A stretch of 64,000 nt of DNA from Capitulum mitella (taxonomy: Eukaryota > Arthropoda > Thecostraca > Pollicipedomorpha > Pollicipedidae), in NCBI GenBank assembly GCA_030062745.1, contig CP099840.1, positions 8,054,432-8,118,431 of the forward strand, in the 5' to 3' direction. Shown piece by piece: positions 32,347-44,899 of the stretch. The first letter of the stretch is position 1; every line of letters begins with the position of its first letter. Position numbers and translations under genes: made by a program. Under the pieces are notes generated by a model. The model was given only the letters and a program-made list of their open reading frames with translations, made no database searches and was not told the DNA's origin.

Positions 32347-33522
32347 CCGACCTCGCCACTGGCGCCATCTAGAGCTTATGAAGACAGCTGACAGTGCGAG
32401 TGTCGCCGCTGGGGGAACTCTCTCCGGGACGGATAACTGAGTGCGTAGTTCGGGAAAGTGGAGGGCCGATCTCAATCTACTGTGGACTGTTCGTGCTTAA
32501 AGCTAAGTTAAGTAGCATCCATTGAATCAAGACCCTCCCGGTACCCATGGTTTCACCCAAGAAGCCGTAACGCAGTGGTCTGCTATCACCGCGAGCATAT
32601 GATGATATTTTAGGACCTCTGGGGCCAGAATTGCACGCAGGTGCCCACTTGGTTTGGTTGTGGGCAAGCACCACATGGATATAAGGAATGACTGCAGGCT
32701 TTTGTGTTGCTCAGGGAGAGAACATTACCAACCCCGTTTTCGAAAGCAATGGACCGTGTTTAGGCGATTCAGTCATGATCTGTCGGGCGAGAAGGTTAAT
32801 GCTTATGTCCAATTTGAATTTCTATTGTCCAAACCATTAACCTCCCGTTATAGAAGTTCAAGGAAAACGCAGGACGATCAACTGTGCTGGGTTTGGGAAG
32901 TGAGTGTACCTCATATGTCACGTGGATTGTTCCTATATGCGTCGCTGGCTTGTTTACATGATTGGATGATGTTGATGATAACATTAACTAAGTGGTTCAC
33001 TGGTTTTATGCCATGAACCCTCATACTTGTAGTAAATGTGACTTAAGGCTACCCATTTTTGCGTAGAAGTCAGCACGTTAAGAAGATATGGCGACAACAG
33101 ATCCAAGCCGCATAAGCTATTACAGTCATAGGTTGTCATTCGCCTTTGTGGACATGATTTCACTTTGTATGAACTTTCTGTTGTATTCTTATCTTACTGA
33201 GATGGTCAAAAAGTGAATTTCTGTACAAGCAATACACTTGTTTTGAATAGGAATGTTCGTGCGTTTCGATTGCCTGTTTCATATCTCTTTCGCCCGTCAT
33301 CATCCAGTTTCCATTACGGAGCACGAAGATGTAGCCTCATGAGGATGTGTTTGCGCAGCAGCTTAAACATCCGGATCCCTATGAGCAGGGAAACACTCGA
33401 ACAAACGCGTTGTTTGTGTTTGGAGCGCGTGAACAGCTGTTTTGAGTCTTGGTGACCATGTTCCTGTGATCGTAATGTTCCCTTCAGCGAATGGTTGATG
33501 AAATATAGCCTAGAAGAATAAA
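32347..33522 (+). other. retn: probable 3' UTR of retn
   Basis: No coding signal follows the stop. The first AATAAA on this strand that I can find is at 33517-33522, followed by a GT-rich stretch near 33548-33560. This would give a 3' UTR of about 1.2 kb. Earlier, variant poly(A) signals are possible. Confidence 0.4.
33517..33522 (+). terminator. candidate poly(A) signal of retn
   Basis: AATAAA with a T/G-rich element (CTTGTTGGTC) roughly 30 bp downstream. It is the first canonical hexamer after the retn stop codon. Confidence 0.35.
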
Positions 33523-33940
33523 CGCTGTTTTCCATAACGAATCTCATACTTGTTGGTCAGTAATGGTACAATCACACGTGCCGATGCCGATCACGTTTTC
33601 GTGCGTCATAAGGCAGTGCTGTTAATGGAGGGACGGCAGATAAAAAGCGCACCAGCGCGGGTGAAAAGTCTCTTTTCGCTAGACCCGTCCACCTGTTTCC
33701 TTGGATTTCTCGCTGGTGGTAAGATGCCCCAGCCCCGTTGTTCTGTTTCTTCTTTCTTGTTGCAGGTTATTGATTGGGAGCTTAGAGTTCGAAATGACTC
33801 AGGTTGGAGGTTGTATAACTCTCGTGTAGTTTTCTCCGACTTTTTTTGAACTAAGGCATCCTTTCCTTCCATATATACACACGAAAAACACTACGCGTGA
33901 GTGAGATGTCTGGATAACAGAATACCAATATCGCCTTTAA

Positions 33941-35351
33941 CCCTATTCCCGGCAGGTGACACTGAATCCGTCCCCCTTGGGTTTTTTGCTTGCCAATCCC
34001 AGAGTTTTTGACACAGCTTCACGAAATTTCACGACTTTCCCTAGCTATTCTTTGTACGTACTGTGACAAAATTTCGTAATTATATTTCGTTCAGGGGCGG
34101 AATCAGGCAACGTTTTTGGGAGGCACCTCAGGTCATTTTTGGCCCTGTTGAGGGTAAAAGGAAAATGGCTTCCAAAAATAACGTTTTTGAGAAAGAACTT
34201 AAAACTTTACGTGGATGCATAGTTAAATAGTTGGGCAACATCAAAATACAATTTAGTTCATTTGAGGTCACTTTACAAGGTCAGCTTAAGGTGAAAAGTC
34301 AAAATTTGGTTTTATGCACTAATTTTAACGCTATTTTTTCGAATGCGCAATCCCGGAAAATATATAACATAAAATATATACAATATAATATTTTACTTTA
34401 TATGTATAAGGTACGATATAAGGCATATACATGAAATAAATACTATATAAGGTATGTGTTATATATATAATGTATACAAGGCATACATTGCATCTTATAT
34501 ATACCTTATATGTATCATATACTGTTTATAATATAATATAAGATAATGCCTATAATAATAAAACACAAGGTAGAAAATACACAAGTTATATGTTCTCTAC
34601 TTGTGTACCAGGCTTCAGCTTGATATCAAACTGGAGCACGGAGCTATGACCTAAAATGTAAGCGCATATACCCTATTTCACAACAGCCGTAAAATGAAAC
34701 TTTAGAAACAGAGTTAATTAAAATGATTGGAAACGTTTCTAGGTAATATTTAATGCATACGAGATCGTCCCAAATGACTCTAAGACCACTGGAGGTCATG
34801 TGAGGCCAAAGGCCATAAGTTGATCTGAAGAACATTTGACCATGACAGTTCCCCCTTTTTTATGTCCCTGACACTGCCTATGCTAACATTATACAAATTT
34901 GTGATATGATTTGTACTTCTTCAGAATAACATGACTAGTAGAAGCCAAAAAAGTGCTTTTAACGTTTTTGTTCATTCAGTTCTTGAAAAACTAATCCCTC
35001 TGTTTTTTTTAACCCTGTGAATATCTATGATCTTTCTCAAACTTTAAATGTATGTACCAATGATTAAAGTCTCATCCATAGTTTCTCGATTTATGCCGAT
35101 TTCATCAAAATCGGTCCGTAAACAACGGAGTTATAAGAAGTCCAAAAATATTCCCCATTTTGGAATTTTTGCTCTCCTGTACCACCCTCTTTAAAGATTT
35201 AAGAACTTCTTTTTAAAAATGTAGTTAACGTCATGGAAAATCGATTGCCGCTTGTTGCGATGAAATCAGATCTGTAGTTTTCGAGATCTCGGGGGGGCCG
35301 GATCCCCACCGTCGGGAATCGGTCTTATTGCCTAGCCCTCCAGGAATAGGG
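33941..35351. mobile_element. piggyBac-like non-autonomous element (1.4 kb)
   Basis: Inverted termini CCCTATTCCCGGCAGG at the left and, read inward from the right, CCCTATTCCTGGAGGG match at 13 of 16 positions. Each end abuts TTAA (33937-33940 and 35352-35355), the obligate piggyBac target site. CCC at the ends is also typical of that superfamily. No transposase frame is present inside. The interior is AT-rich, with TATA-type low complexity at 34360-34560. A block near 35098-35135 (ATTTCATCAAAATCGGTCCG, then an ACGGAGTTAT end) resembles a motif common in invertebrate repeats. Confidence 0.8.
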
Positions 35352-35355
35352 TTAA

Positions 35356-37479
35356 AACAGGAAACACCGACATGGAAAAGAGCTGTCGAACTTCGCTGGC
35401 ATTGTTTTAACAGCCGTACATGTGCAGATGTTTCTTGAGATCTTCAGTCCCCAGCCATACTACTAAACGACGGCTTAGAAGTTTATTTCGTTGATTTCCT
35501 TGCTGGTCCTTATAAAACATTTGCCATGAAGCAAGAGGCATAACCGAATAGGTGCGAAAGAACTCCAAAATCCATTGGTTTGCATAACCAATTTCCCCAA
35601 TCATCGTCACTTTAAGACAGTGATTGAATTAAGTGGTCAACGACATAGCAACGCCGTCCTATATGTCATTAATATCATAATGGGTAAATATTTCAGTTTC
35701 GTCTTTTTTCCGTTACGCAGACAAACTGTTTTTCCACCTTGGTACTACCTGTTCATGAACAAAACCAGGAGAGCACAGACTCTTTGATCACGGTCTTTCA
35801 GTTCTTCCAGACCTTGCACTGGCTGCTGAAATTTGCAAAATCACTGACTCCAAAAATCAAAGTACATTTGCGGAGCACTTAGACTTTTGTCCCTGTCTTC
35901 AGTCATATGCTTTATACCACTAACAAAAACGTCCTGAAAAGTCACTGTTGTACTCCGCTGTGTTCGGTCCCGGAGACTGAGAGTGTCCATGCGCTCTTGC
36001 TGCGGCTGTGCTTGACGCTGCACCTTGGCAGTGATCTCCACCCGTCAGCAGCGTCGTCAGCGGACCGACTGCTGATGACGTCTCTGGCCGCCGCTCCGGC
36101 GCGTTTCTCTCCCTGCTGATCTGGGCGGCTTTCCGGATTCAAACGATCACGGATCACGGGAATCAGTCACCGCAGCGTCCTATCATTTTATGACCGAGGG
36201 AGGAGATCATCCGTCACCGATGCTCACATCGTCATCGATGTCATCGATGCTCACAGAATTATACGACATGAGCGAGAAGTTCTTCTTGTTGGTATAGGAT
36301 GTTTATTAGTGTCATGTATGGCGCCATTATCTAATCATTGATGTCAGACCCAGTGGCCAATCCGTCGCCCCGCGAAAGGCATTCGCTGGTGGAAATTCTG
36401 AGCAGCGCGGAACAGAACTCAGCAGCATGCAGTGTTGCTGTGGACGGATGCTTTTCGTAAACAAATTTGCAAACTCAAGCACAGTAACAAACGGACGAGC
36501 TGGGCTTGACTGTGCGACTAGCAAATCTGATGGCGCCCATCCCATTTTTTTTTCAAAGTCCGCGACTGCGCATGATGTACGAGTATGCGTTGATGTTTAG
36601 ATTATTTTCGAACTTGCATCGCTCTTCTTAATGGTCTTGGGAAACATGGGTTCCGATATAAAGCCAGCATCGCTGATGACACAGCTGTGGCTTAAGACAA
36701 AGATTGGTGTGAAATCCGACGTTTTTTGCAGTTTTCGCTGAAAGTAATTTGCAGATAGAAATGTTTTCTGCGGTGAAGTCAATATACTTCTGAAAATTCG
36801 AACACGCTGCAGCTTTGACGCACGAGCCTTCCTTTAATAACTCACAGCTTGCCTCCTGCATCTCCTGCACTGTTCCAAACATGACAACCTACGGAACCAC
36901 GCTGCTACCCCTCCCCAGCACATCCTTCACCCCTGACACTGCGTCTCCAGATCGGGCCGCCAGGGGGGCGCGGCGGACCGGCCGGCCGGCCCGCCAGCCA
37001 GCCCGATATCAAGGCGATCGTGCGCGCCGGCAGCGGGCGCGGCTTCCTATTGGCCGCCGCCGCTCGGATCCCACCCAGCGAGGATTTGATTGGCCTCCTA
37101 TCTCCGGAGCCGGACGCCGGCGGCCGGCCGGTGGTGGCGTGAGCGACTATCACGACCGTCCGTCTAGCGGCCTGACCCCGACCGGCCCGGACCACACAAC
37201 ACAACGCCGCACGTCCAGTGTCCGCACGGAGGGGCTTCAAGTGCCCCAGGCCAGACTTTCGCTGCTGTGACACAAGCATGGCATACCTTTATATTTCTTG
37301 GAGGATGTTCTAGCTCAGTGTTATTCTAGCTCCTCAAATACTGTTGATTTGTACTTAAACATGAAATCTGTTGAAGTGAGCACGAATTAGAATTTTGGGT
37401 CGCAAAGAAAATGCAGGCGTGAGCATCCCAAAATCATTCAGCAAAGTTCCCACCTTGCTTCTCCCTGAGGCCCTGACCT
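35356..37479. other. intergenic, no gene seen
   Basis: Mixed DNA with a CpG-rich patch at about 36950-37200. The open frames on both strands in that patch follow from base composition. Nothing recognisable. Confidence 0.4.
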
Positions 37480-38820
37480 CCGAGAGGGTTAATGACACCC
37501 CGAGAGGGCAAAGGGCCCCTAAGATGCAAAGAAGGGCCTCTGAAACTCTCCAGAGTTTCAGAGGCTCTGAGGCCCCAAAGGCTCCCTCAGGGAGCCTTTG
37601 GGGCCCCTCGCCGTGTTGAGCCCCTGAAGAGGGGGCCAACACAGCAAAGGGCCCATGAGACGGCTAAAAGTGCCAGAGGGACCCCTAAGACGACAAAATC
37701 TTAAGAGGATGCCTAAGGCGGCATAAGGAACCTCTGGCCAGCCAGAGGGACTCCCTGAACGGGAATTTATTGGTGGCATTCGCAGCCTCAAGAGGGGAAC
37801 CAAATGGGCTTAACTGGTCTTTCTGAAAACCTGAGGGGTTCTTCATGCAGTCAGGGGCCAGGTGGAAAGGGCAGGTAGGTCCTGAGATGGTAAGATGGTC
37901 CGTTGCACAGCAGCGCCAAAAAAAGTCAGAAGGACCCCTGCGAAGACAAAAATTAGAAGAGGGCGTTTAAGACGGCATGAAGACCCTGGACGGCCAGATG
38001 GTGCCCGAGTGTGCAAGGCGAGCTTCTGGCACGGAAAAGGTCCTCCTGAGGTTGCCAGTGAGGACTCCGAAGCACCAACAAAAGCCCCGCATACGGCTAG
38101 AGGGTCCTTAGACTGCGAGATATACCCTATGCACCAGAGCAAGACCCCTGACGCAACCATGGGGACCATCACGTTCAGAGAGCCCAGAAACTGCACTTGG
38201 CCCTGAAATCGCTAAAGGTCTTTTGTAACTGCAAGAAGGTCCTTGAGAAGGCACAGATGTTCCCTAGAGACTACAAGAGGGACACCTAAGACAACAGGGA
38301 GTCACTGAGACTGCTAGAGTCCCAGTGACTCAGTGACTCAGTCTCAGTCTCAGCCTTTGAGGGCGCTAATTAGCAGTCTCTAGCAACAGGGACCCATGAG
38401 ACAACCAGAGGAGCCCCTGAAACTTCTAAGCCCTGAGACGTCCAGACAGCTGCTGAAACAAAGAACCTAGAAGACTGCCAGAGACGCCTTTGTCACGGCA
38501 GAGAGACTTCTTGAGAGTCCTTGCTACTGCCTGAGGGGCTGCTTAGAGAGAAAGATGTCCCAGGAACGACAGAAGGAACTTCGAGATGGCCAAAGCATCT
38601 CTGAAACTGCCAGATGAGTCCCTGAAACTGTCCGAGGTGCCCCTGGAACTGCCAAAGGAGCGCCTGAGATGTCCCGAGGGAAACGTGAGATTATAAAAGG
38701 AACCAGAGATCATTAGAGAGCCCTGACACGGCAGACAGCCCGAGACCACCAAAAGTGCTCCACAACTGCCAGGGGGATCCAACCTAAGCTACCGGAAACA
38801 ACGAGGGGGGCAGCGGGGCT
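37480..38820. repeat. degenerate short-unit repeat array with palindromes
   Basis: About 1.3 kb built from very degenerate units of roughly 25-30 bp resembling CCCCTAAGACGGCAAAAG and TGCCAGAGGGACCCCTGA. Two strong inverted repeats lie side by side: 14-bp perfect arms with a 2-base centre at 37536-37565, and 17-bp perfect arms with a 1-base centre at 37571-37605. A GACTCAGTGACTCAGT-type run is at about 38325-38355. No coding signal. Confidence 0.6.
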
Positions 38821-40131
38821 CCTGGACCGTCTATGACCAAGCATCTAAAACCTGTGGGCACGTGATTTCAAGAACAGGGAGAGACGCAACCACCTAAAAC
38901 CCCGCCTTTTTTGTCATATTTCGGCCACGCTGTACGGCGACAAAACGCAGAATGTTCTCAAAGAAGGAGACACGTCCGAATTTTTCCTATTACTTCATAT
39001 CATAGAAAAACAAAATTATACCAAATATCTGTCCTTAGACCCGTGCGGATCCACGTTCTTCAGATATGAAGAGCAAAACATGGGGGCGGGGGCCGGGAGG
39101 GTGACCCCGCATCGACCGTTTGCCCTCCCCTTAGCGAAATCCTAAATCTGTCCCTGGTGGTACGAGCAACTATGGCGGTAGCATGAGGCCGCTGTTGATT
39201 GGCTTGTTTGGAAATGGAATTAACTCTTTCGCGCAAGCATCGGCAGGGAGTCTAACATTTCCAAAGGCGTTGTCACGAGCGGAAAGTTGGGGGTGACATC
39301 GTGGTTTCTGAAGCGCTTGTGTCCACATGACACCGATAGGAGTAACGAATAATTCTGCAGAATAAATGGGAGACCCCCTCCCCTCCCGCCAGCCGCACGC
39401 GGAGTGCGACGTGGTCCATTAGACTCCATAAGACTTGGTAAAACAACATCGGGCCCCTCAACCATTTCCTCGTTGATTCAAAAATCCCCTTCTGATCGTC
39501 TAAGGGGTTACTAAGTGTCTGAGGAAGGTCCCTAAGACCGAGGAGGAGGGTTCATTGGATTCCTCTAGAGGATCCCTTTGAATTCATCTAAGGGACCACT
39601 GGAGTATGCTATGGGGCCCTCAAACTTTTGAGGGTGCCCTTAATATTTTTAGGATCCTAAAGCTTTCGGGATACGATTTTCTTGACCAGACGAGCAAATC
39701 CTTCTGCAACGTGAATTTCTTGACTGACTAGCACCGCCATTTGAAAAAGTCGCAAAATACTTCATTTAATTGAAACGTCATTTTAATCATGGGCCCCGCC
39801 TCAGCACTGAGAGGCCCAAATCATCACGGGGGGCTGAAATCAACATTGAGGGGCGCGTGCACCTCAAAAAAATACAAAATGACATCCCTGCTCATGGCTA
39901 AAACACTAGGGACACTTGGTAAGGACCTGCTCTCTTTCCCATAATTACCAAGCTTTGTATTGAGAAAACTGGCCTAGATTATCTTTATTTACTGTTCTGG
40001 CCACTGGGGCCCGTTAACGGCACAGCTCCAACTTTTTTCTGGATCTAAAGGTCAGTCAGTCTGCCAGACGCCAATAGCCTGCCTACATTTCCATTGAATT
40101 GCTTTGATGATCGTCTTGTTACGCCATTACG
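38821..40131. other. intergenic, weak repeat traces
   Basis: No gene. A further patch of the degenerate AGGG/CCCT repeat lies at about 39490-39660. A segment ending AAATCTGTCCCTG near 39156 could be one end of another hAT-like element, but no partner terminus was found. Confidence 0.35.
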
Positions 40132-40690
40132 ATGCCCAGCACTGGCATCCGGCAGCCACTTCAGGGCAGAGATATCTTTCCCGCCAGGAACTGCCTTTGC
40201 TCAGCCGGCTCCCTGACCTGTCCAGGTCAGTGGACATTGGGGCTCTTTAGGACATGCCAGGGGCCCGGCCCAGGGAATTCCTTTCTCATGCGAAGAATTT
40301 ATGGAATTGGGATGATAGGACCCCTAGGGCCCTTGGCTTATGTTACGTCACTGGGACTCCCTTCTCGATACACCTACACCATCCATGGCAGGAAGACCTT
40401 TCCTAGCTGGCGATTCCTTTGCAGAGGAGCACCCTTCCCTGTCCTCTCGTATGCTTTGTGGCAGGTACATGCCGGGGGGCCCACTTACTTTTCCGGTCAG
40501 GGGGCACTCCGCTATCTGCCAGAGGGGTCTTTGCCTGGGGGTCTAGGGGCCCTTTGCGGAGGAGTGGGTTTGCCTTTCCCGACCAGAGGGTCCCTTTCAG
40601 GCAAATGCCAGGGGGCTTTCGTGAGCCGAAAAATTTCGAGGGTTCCCATGACCCTTAGGATCCCTCCTGGTCACGCCAATGATGAGTAAG
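40132..40690. repeat. degenerate repeat array, opposite orientation to 37480-38820
   Basis: Units of about 30 bp such as CCAGAGGGTCCCTTTCAGGC and GGGGTCTTTGCCTGGGGGTC. Read on the minus strand they resemble the AGGGACCCCTAAGAC-type units at 37.5-38.8 kb. The 185-codon + frame here has a Pro/Gly/Phe-rich repeat composition and no family match; I take it as repeat-derived. The two arrays could be arms of one large, decayed foldback structure. Confidence 0.45.
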
Positions 40691-41054
40691 TTGATCGTTG
40701 GCTAGCATAGGATTATGCTGAATACCATATGGTTGTGCCGTGCGTGGGTATAGCAGGGCGCGGGGAAGGTGGGACGGCGACCCTGCAGGTTTGGATAATT
40801 AAGCATTACCAATCTGGCGTTTTATGGGAGGACAACATCCAGAAAGGTCTCTGACCCTTCCTGCTTTGAGGACGTTCCAGCGCAGAGGTGGCATACCCTG
40901 AAACGTCACTTAAAATTTCCCCACGCAGCATTGACATGTGTGGGTGTGGGTGTGGGTGTCAGGGTTTGTGACGCACGCTCTGCTTAGCATGGGCCTGACT
41001 GCAAAATCATCCCAGTAAGTCATTCAGAGTAAGTGTATAGAAGTGTTTATAAAG

Positions 41055-41091
<37 letters not shown>

Positions 41092-41877
41092 TGAAATATA
41101 TAGTAAACCTGACTCCTTCGTCTACAAGGACTGCCCTCTTGTCAGCCCTTTCTATTGTCAAATCAATCGAGAGTACTCATCATTGAACGAAAAGAACTGG
41201 TTTAATGGCCATGGTTCAATTTATTTTGAGTGTGATGCTCTCTAGACAACCAGCGGCAAGAAAACATGGATGTATTGTGGTCATTTGCAGTCTAAAAACG
41301 CACACAAATGACCTGATCATTCTTCGCGGCGCCCTAAGAGCGCACACAAGTGGACGGGCCTCACCGTCCGTGTGGAGGCCGATATTGCAGCTCAGCACCA
41401 CCTTATCGTCTAGTGGTCTTTGTACTGTTACGTGATTGCTTGTTTGCACGTCAGGAGCGCCTTTTCTACCGCTAGAGCACGATCCGGTTGTCCTGCAGTG
41501 ATTGCTCCGTACTGGATTACGAGATTGCTAATTTTCGCGGGTGACCAAAATCCAGTAGCGATCTGCGCTGGCGCGTGCAGGAGATGCGACAGATCCCCGG
41601 ACGTAAACATACGCCTCCCAATCACGACGGCAGGCTCGGATTTCATCGCGGGAACATCCCCCAGTAGAGTGGAGGGAAGTGGTGTGTAGGGGGGGGGGGA
41701 CTGGTGAGTGTCTGTAAGACGATCGGATAGACAGGGGACGTACGACACATGGTCGTTCTTGTAGTGGCTGGCATGTCCTTTCCGGCCCCTGACCAGCAGC
41801 ATCTGTGAAGAGGAATTAGTGACATATACACATTCTAAATATGTAACAGGTAGGTAAAAATCGTGGGCGGCGCCACA
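40691..41877. other. intergenic, TA microsatellite, no firm gene
   Basis: A (TA)n run occupies 41057-41088. The minus strand at about 41700-41803 has an acceptor-like CTAATTCCTCTTCACAG followed by an open stretch starting MLLVRGRKGHASHYKNDHVS, but no good donor follows. Nothing else recognised. Confidence 0.35.
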
Positions 41878-41928
41878 GTGGGGTACGTACCCCACGATGA
41901 TTGTGGGGTATCTGTACCCCACAATCAT
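41878..41928. repeat. two adjacent palindromes sharing a core
   Basis: GTGGGGTACGTACCCCAC (41878-41895) is a perfect 18-bp palindrome. ATGATTGTGGGGTA (41897-41910) and TACCCCACAATCAT (41915-41928) are perfect 14-bp arms around the loop TCTG. Both are built on the same TGTGGGGTA core. Confidence 0.85.
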
Positions 41929-44802
41929 TTCGTTGAGGGGGCCTATACCCAGTAATCCACAATAATCGTACCTCGTGAGGTGAAATATTGGGGTTGAGCG
42001 TACGATTCGTTCTTAGATTTTTGAGATGCGAGGAAAATTGTGCATATGGAAGCATTTTGGAAACCCAATCATTTTAACGAAACTGGGTGGTGCGAAACGA
42101 TTATCAGCCCGACTTGGATTGAGGTCTGATATCCCGAACAAACAATAGGAAGATTTTATGGCGTCATTTTGCCGGCGAAATTTAACTTCGGACATATTGT
42201 GATAAAGTTTGCTTTCATAAATGAGATCATGGCAACCTAGCCGTTGCTCGGAGGAGCAGGCGAATTCAAAACTTGCAAAAACATTTGGTGAAAAGCAAAG
42301 AAGGCACTTTGTTTGCATGTGAAACGCAGAAGTTCTGTAGAGTGATTGCCGATTTTACCAATCATTTCCGCCAGATAAGCAAAAAGCTTTTCATTGTAAA
42401 GATTGTCAATCGTAAAATGGAGTGAACCAGATCCGGGAAGAAACCCAGTTTTGAGGGGGAATCTCCTTTTAAGAGCTCATCGTTTGGATTGCGCCCCTGG
42501 TCAAAAATCTGCCTTCACACCCTCACAACCAAAAATTCCTGGCACCGCCCTTAGTGAAAATCATCGAAGTGATCAGCGTTCCAATGCAGACGTACGAAGA
42601 GCTGCTCAATTTACGCCACATTTTCGTGTGAGGAGCACTGTGACTATGCTATGGTTGAAATTGTTGCATTTCTTTCTCATGTATTTTCTCTGTTTTTTTT
42701 TGCCCACCAGACGCTTTATTGCTTGAGTCTTTGCCTAGTACTTTTTATTTAATTTCTGGTAACACACAGGACAAAAATGCAAACAGGTCAACCATTTGCA
42801 CCTCTTGATGCGTCTAACTGCGCCACTACACAAATGATACCTAGTTCCAAGTATTTCTGCGGCAGCAAAAGGCTTAACGAACGACTGTCTGGTATCTTAC
42901 GAGCAGTCCCAGTTATCAGTTTTCTGCCAATGCTTTCCAAGAGATGGGGAGAGGTGCTCGGACCCCGACAGGATGCCGGGCAGACTCCATGGAGGTGGCA
43001 ACATAGATGTATCCGATGGGTCTAGCGTCCATACCCCTCTTGTGATCCGAAAATGCTTCGTTTTTACGTCCGCAAAGAAAACAGTGCTCATTTCCAAAAC
43101 GTTGAAGAAAGGTTATCCAGATCATAAAGGTTTTGGGGTTTGAGGTGGGTGCACTCTCTCCCCCCCCCCCCCACTAGCGCACTTCACAGACTGCATAAAT
43201 CTATGGATCGCGAATTGAACCGTGGCGCGGAGCAGACTTGACCAGAAAATCCAAGCAAGATATCGATTAAGGCCGGATCGGGTTTTAGAATTTGCCGGGC
43301 GACAAGGATTGGAGAGGTTGAAAATAAATTAATTACAAAAGGCGCTAATTAGACATGATTTTTGGAGCCAGCCAGAGGCTCATTGCATGTGTTAAAAGAG
43401 AATACTTAAACATGGTTGAATATGCCACATTTGCATATTTATGATGACAGGGGCAAAACCCGAATACGGATTATCGCGGATTTTAAGACGCCTATTTTTG
43501 CTAATACGGGTTGAACCGGACTGGACCAGCATGGCAACTAGGGAGCAAGCATGGCAACTAGGTGAACCAGCAATGGTAGCTAAATCGCCCAGTGGGAAGG
43601 AGCACAGCGAGGTCACCTTGCTCCGAAGCGCGCAATAAATGTGGTCAGCAGCGAGCTACCCTCCTCTAAATGAAGTGGCAAAAATCCATTTACAACAAAA
43701 AACATTTACCCACAAGAATGACAGGAGGTCCTCCTATCATTCTTGAATGATAAGTGTTGCCAAGATTCTAGGCCAGGGGGCTGCCTACGAGACTTGGGGT
43801 TGATTATATAGTAAATGAGGGAAATGATATCTTGCATGAGCTTCCGCGGCCCGCATGGACTGCAGGGGCTGAATAGCTCCGTGGGGGGAAGGCCTGAGGG
43901 CTGCAGCCCATCCCCCAAGCAGACTCCGGCAACGCCTCTGCCTCATTCCCAATACGCCCCCTCTGCAACCAGAATCCCCTCGCCCGTGATTTCCTCTTTA
44001 AATGGGTCTCAGACACATGCGAAATGCTGGAGCAACCATCAACGCCCCGTTACCTCGTCCTGCACTGACGGTGCTACTGGCGCAACGAGGCCCGGCCCCA
44101 GTTAGGGGACCATGGGGTACGGCGCAATTAGGCTGGGTGGCGCTTATTGGGCAGTTTCCTATACCTTGCACCGTCACAACATATTTCTTGTGATTCACAT
44201 GAAAAAGTGGAGGCATCATTTTGTTTCACTATTTCAGTTATCTAGGACAATGAGAAGGCCGTGTGAGCGAGGCTGCGTGGACGGATAGGTGTAACTTATG
44301 TTGAGTACTCATTGCCGTTCCTGCCACCAGTGACTGAATGCCGGCTCACAACCGTGGACGTTGCGGGTTTTTGGATGGGGTTTTTCGAACAATGAAAATT
44401 AGCACACAAAACCACTCATTTACGGGACGAATTAAGTATAATACCAGCAAATAGATTCATCCGTCAACCACATACTTAATATGTGATTTCTTCCCGCTGT
44501 TCTGAGCTGAGCTGAGCCGGAGCAGAGGAGGTTTTCGGAGGACATTCAGTTTTAGAAGATTTTCCGAAAATAACTAGATCCAGTTCCACAGAAAGACCCT
44601 TAACCACTATCGTCGAACACCCACTTACTGTCCGAGGCCGCGTAAGCCACATTCCATGCGGAAGACTGGATCCAGCCAGACCCAGCCCGTCCTGCCACCA
44701 GCCCAGCTCTAGCAACTGTCCAGAAACGGAATCGGCCGCTGCACCCAGTAAAAACACTCCTTCCTGCCAGCAGCAGCCGCGGAGCGTCCCTGCGCGGCCG
44801 CA
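41929..44802. other. intergenic, no gene seen
   Basis: Minus-strand frames at 42013-42318 and 42897-43125 have protein-like composition but match nothing I know and lack clear splice context. A long C run is at 43160-43172. A duplicated AGCATGGCAACTAGG sits at about 43528-43562. No feature can be named. Confidence 0.35.
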
Positions 44803-44876
44803 GACTTCAAACGGATCGGTGCGAGCGGCGACGAGTTCGGACTTCAAACGGATCGGTGCGAGCGGCGACGAGTCGG
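44803..44876. repeat. 37-bp direct duplication
   Basis: GACTTCAAACGGATCGGTGC and the following AGCGGCGACGAGT occur at 44803 and again at 44840. The two copies are nearly identical, so the duplication is recent. Confidence 0.85.
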
Positions 44877-44899
44877 CGCCGCCATCAGCCGCCCTGATT

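Noticed and set aside
33941..35351. Mariner or other TA-target element as an alternative reading of the 1.4-kb element
   Set aside because: The termini abut TTAA on both sides and begin CCC, which fits piggyBac better than a TA-target family.
40132..40689. 185-codon + frame rich in Pro, Gly and Phe
   Set aside because: The translation reflects a degenerate 30-bp repeat; overlapping frames (40340-40546, 40419-40658) are also open.
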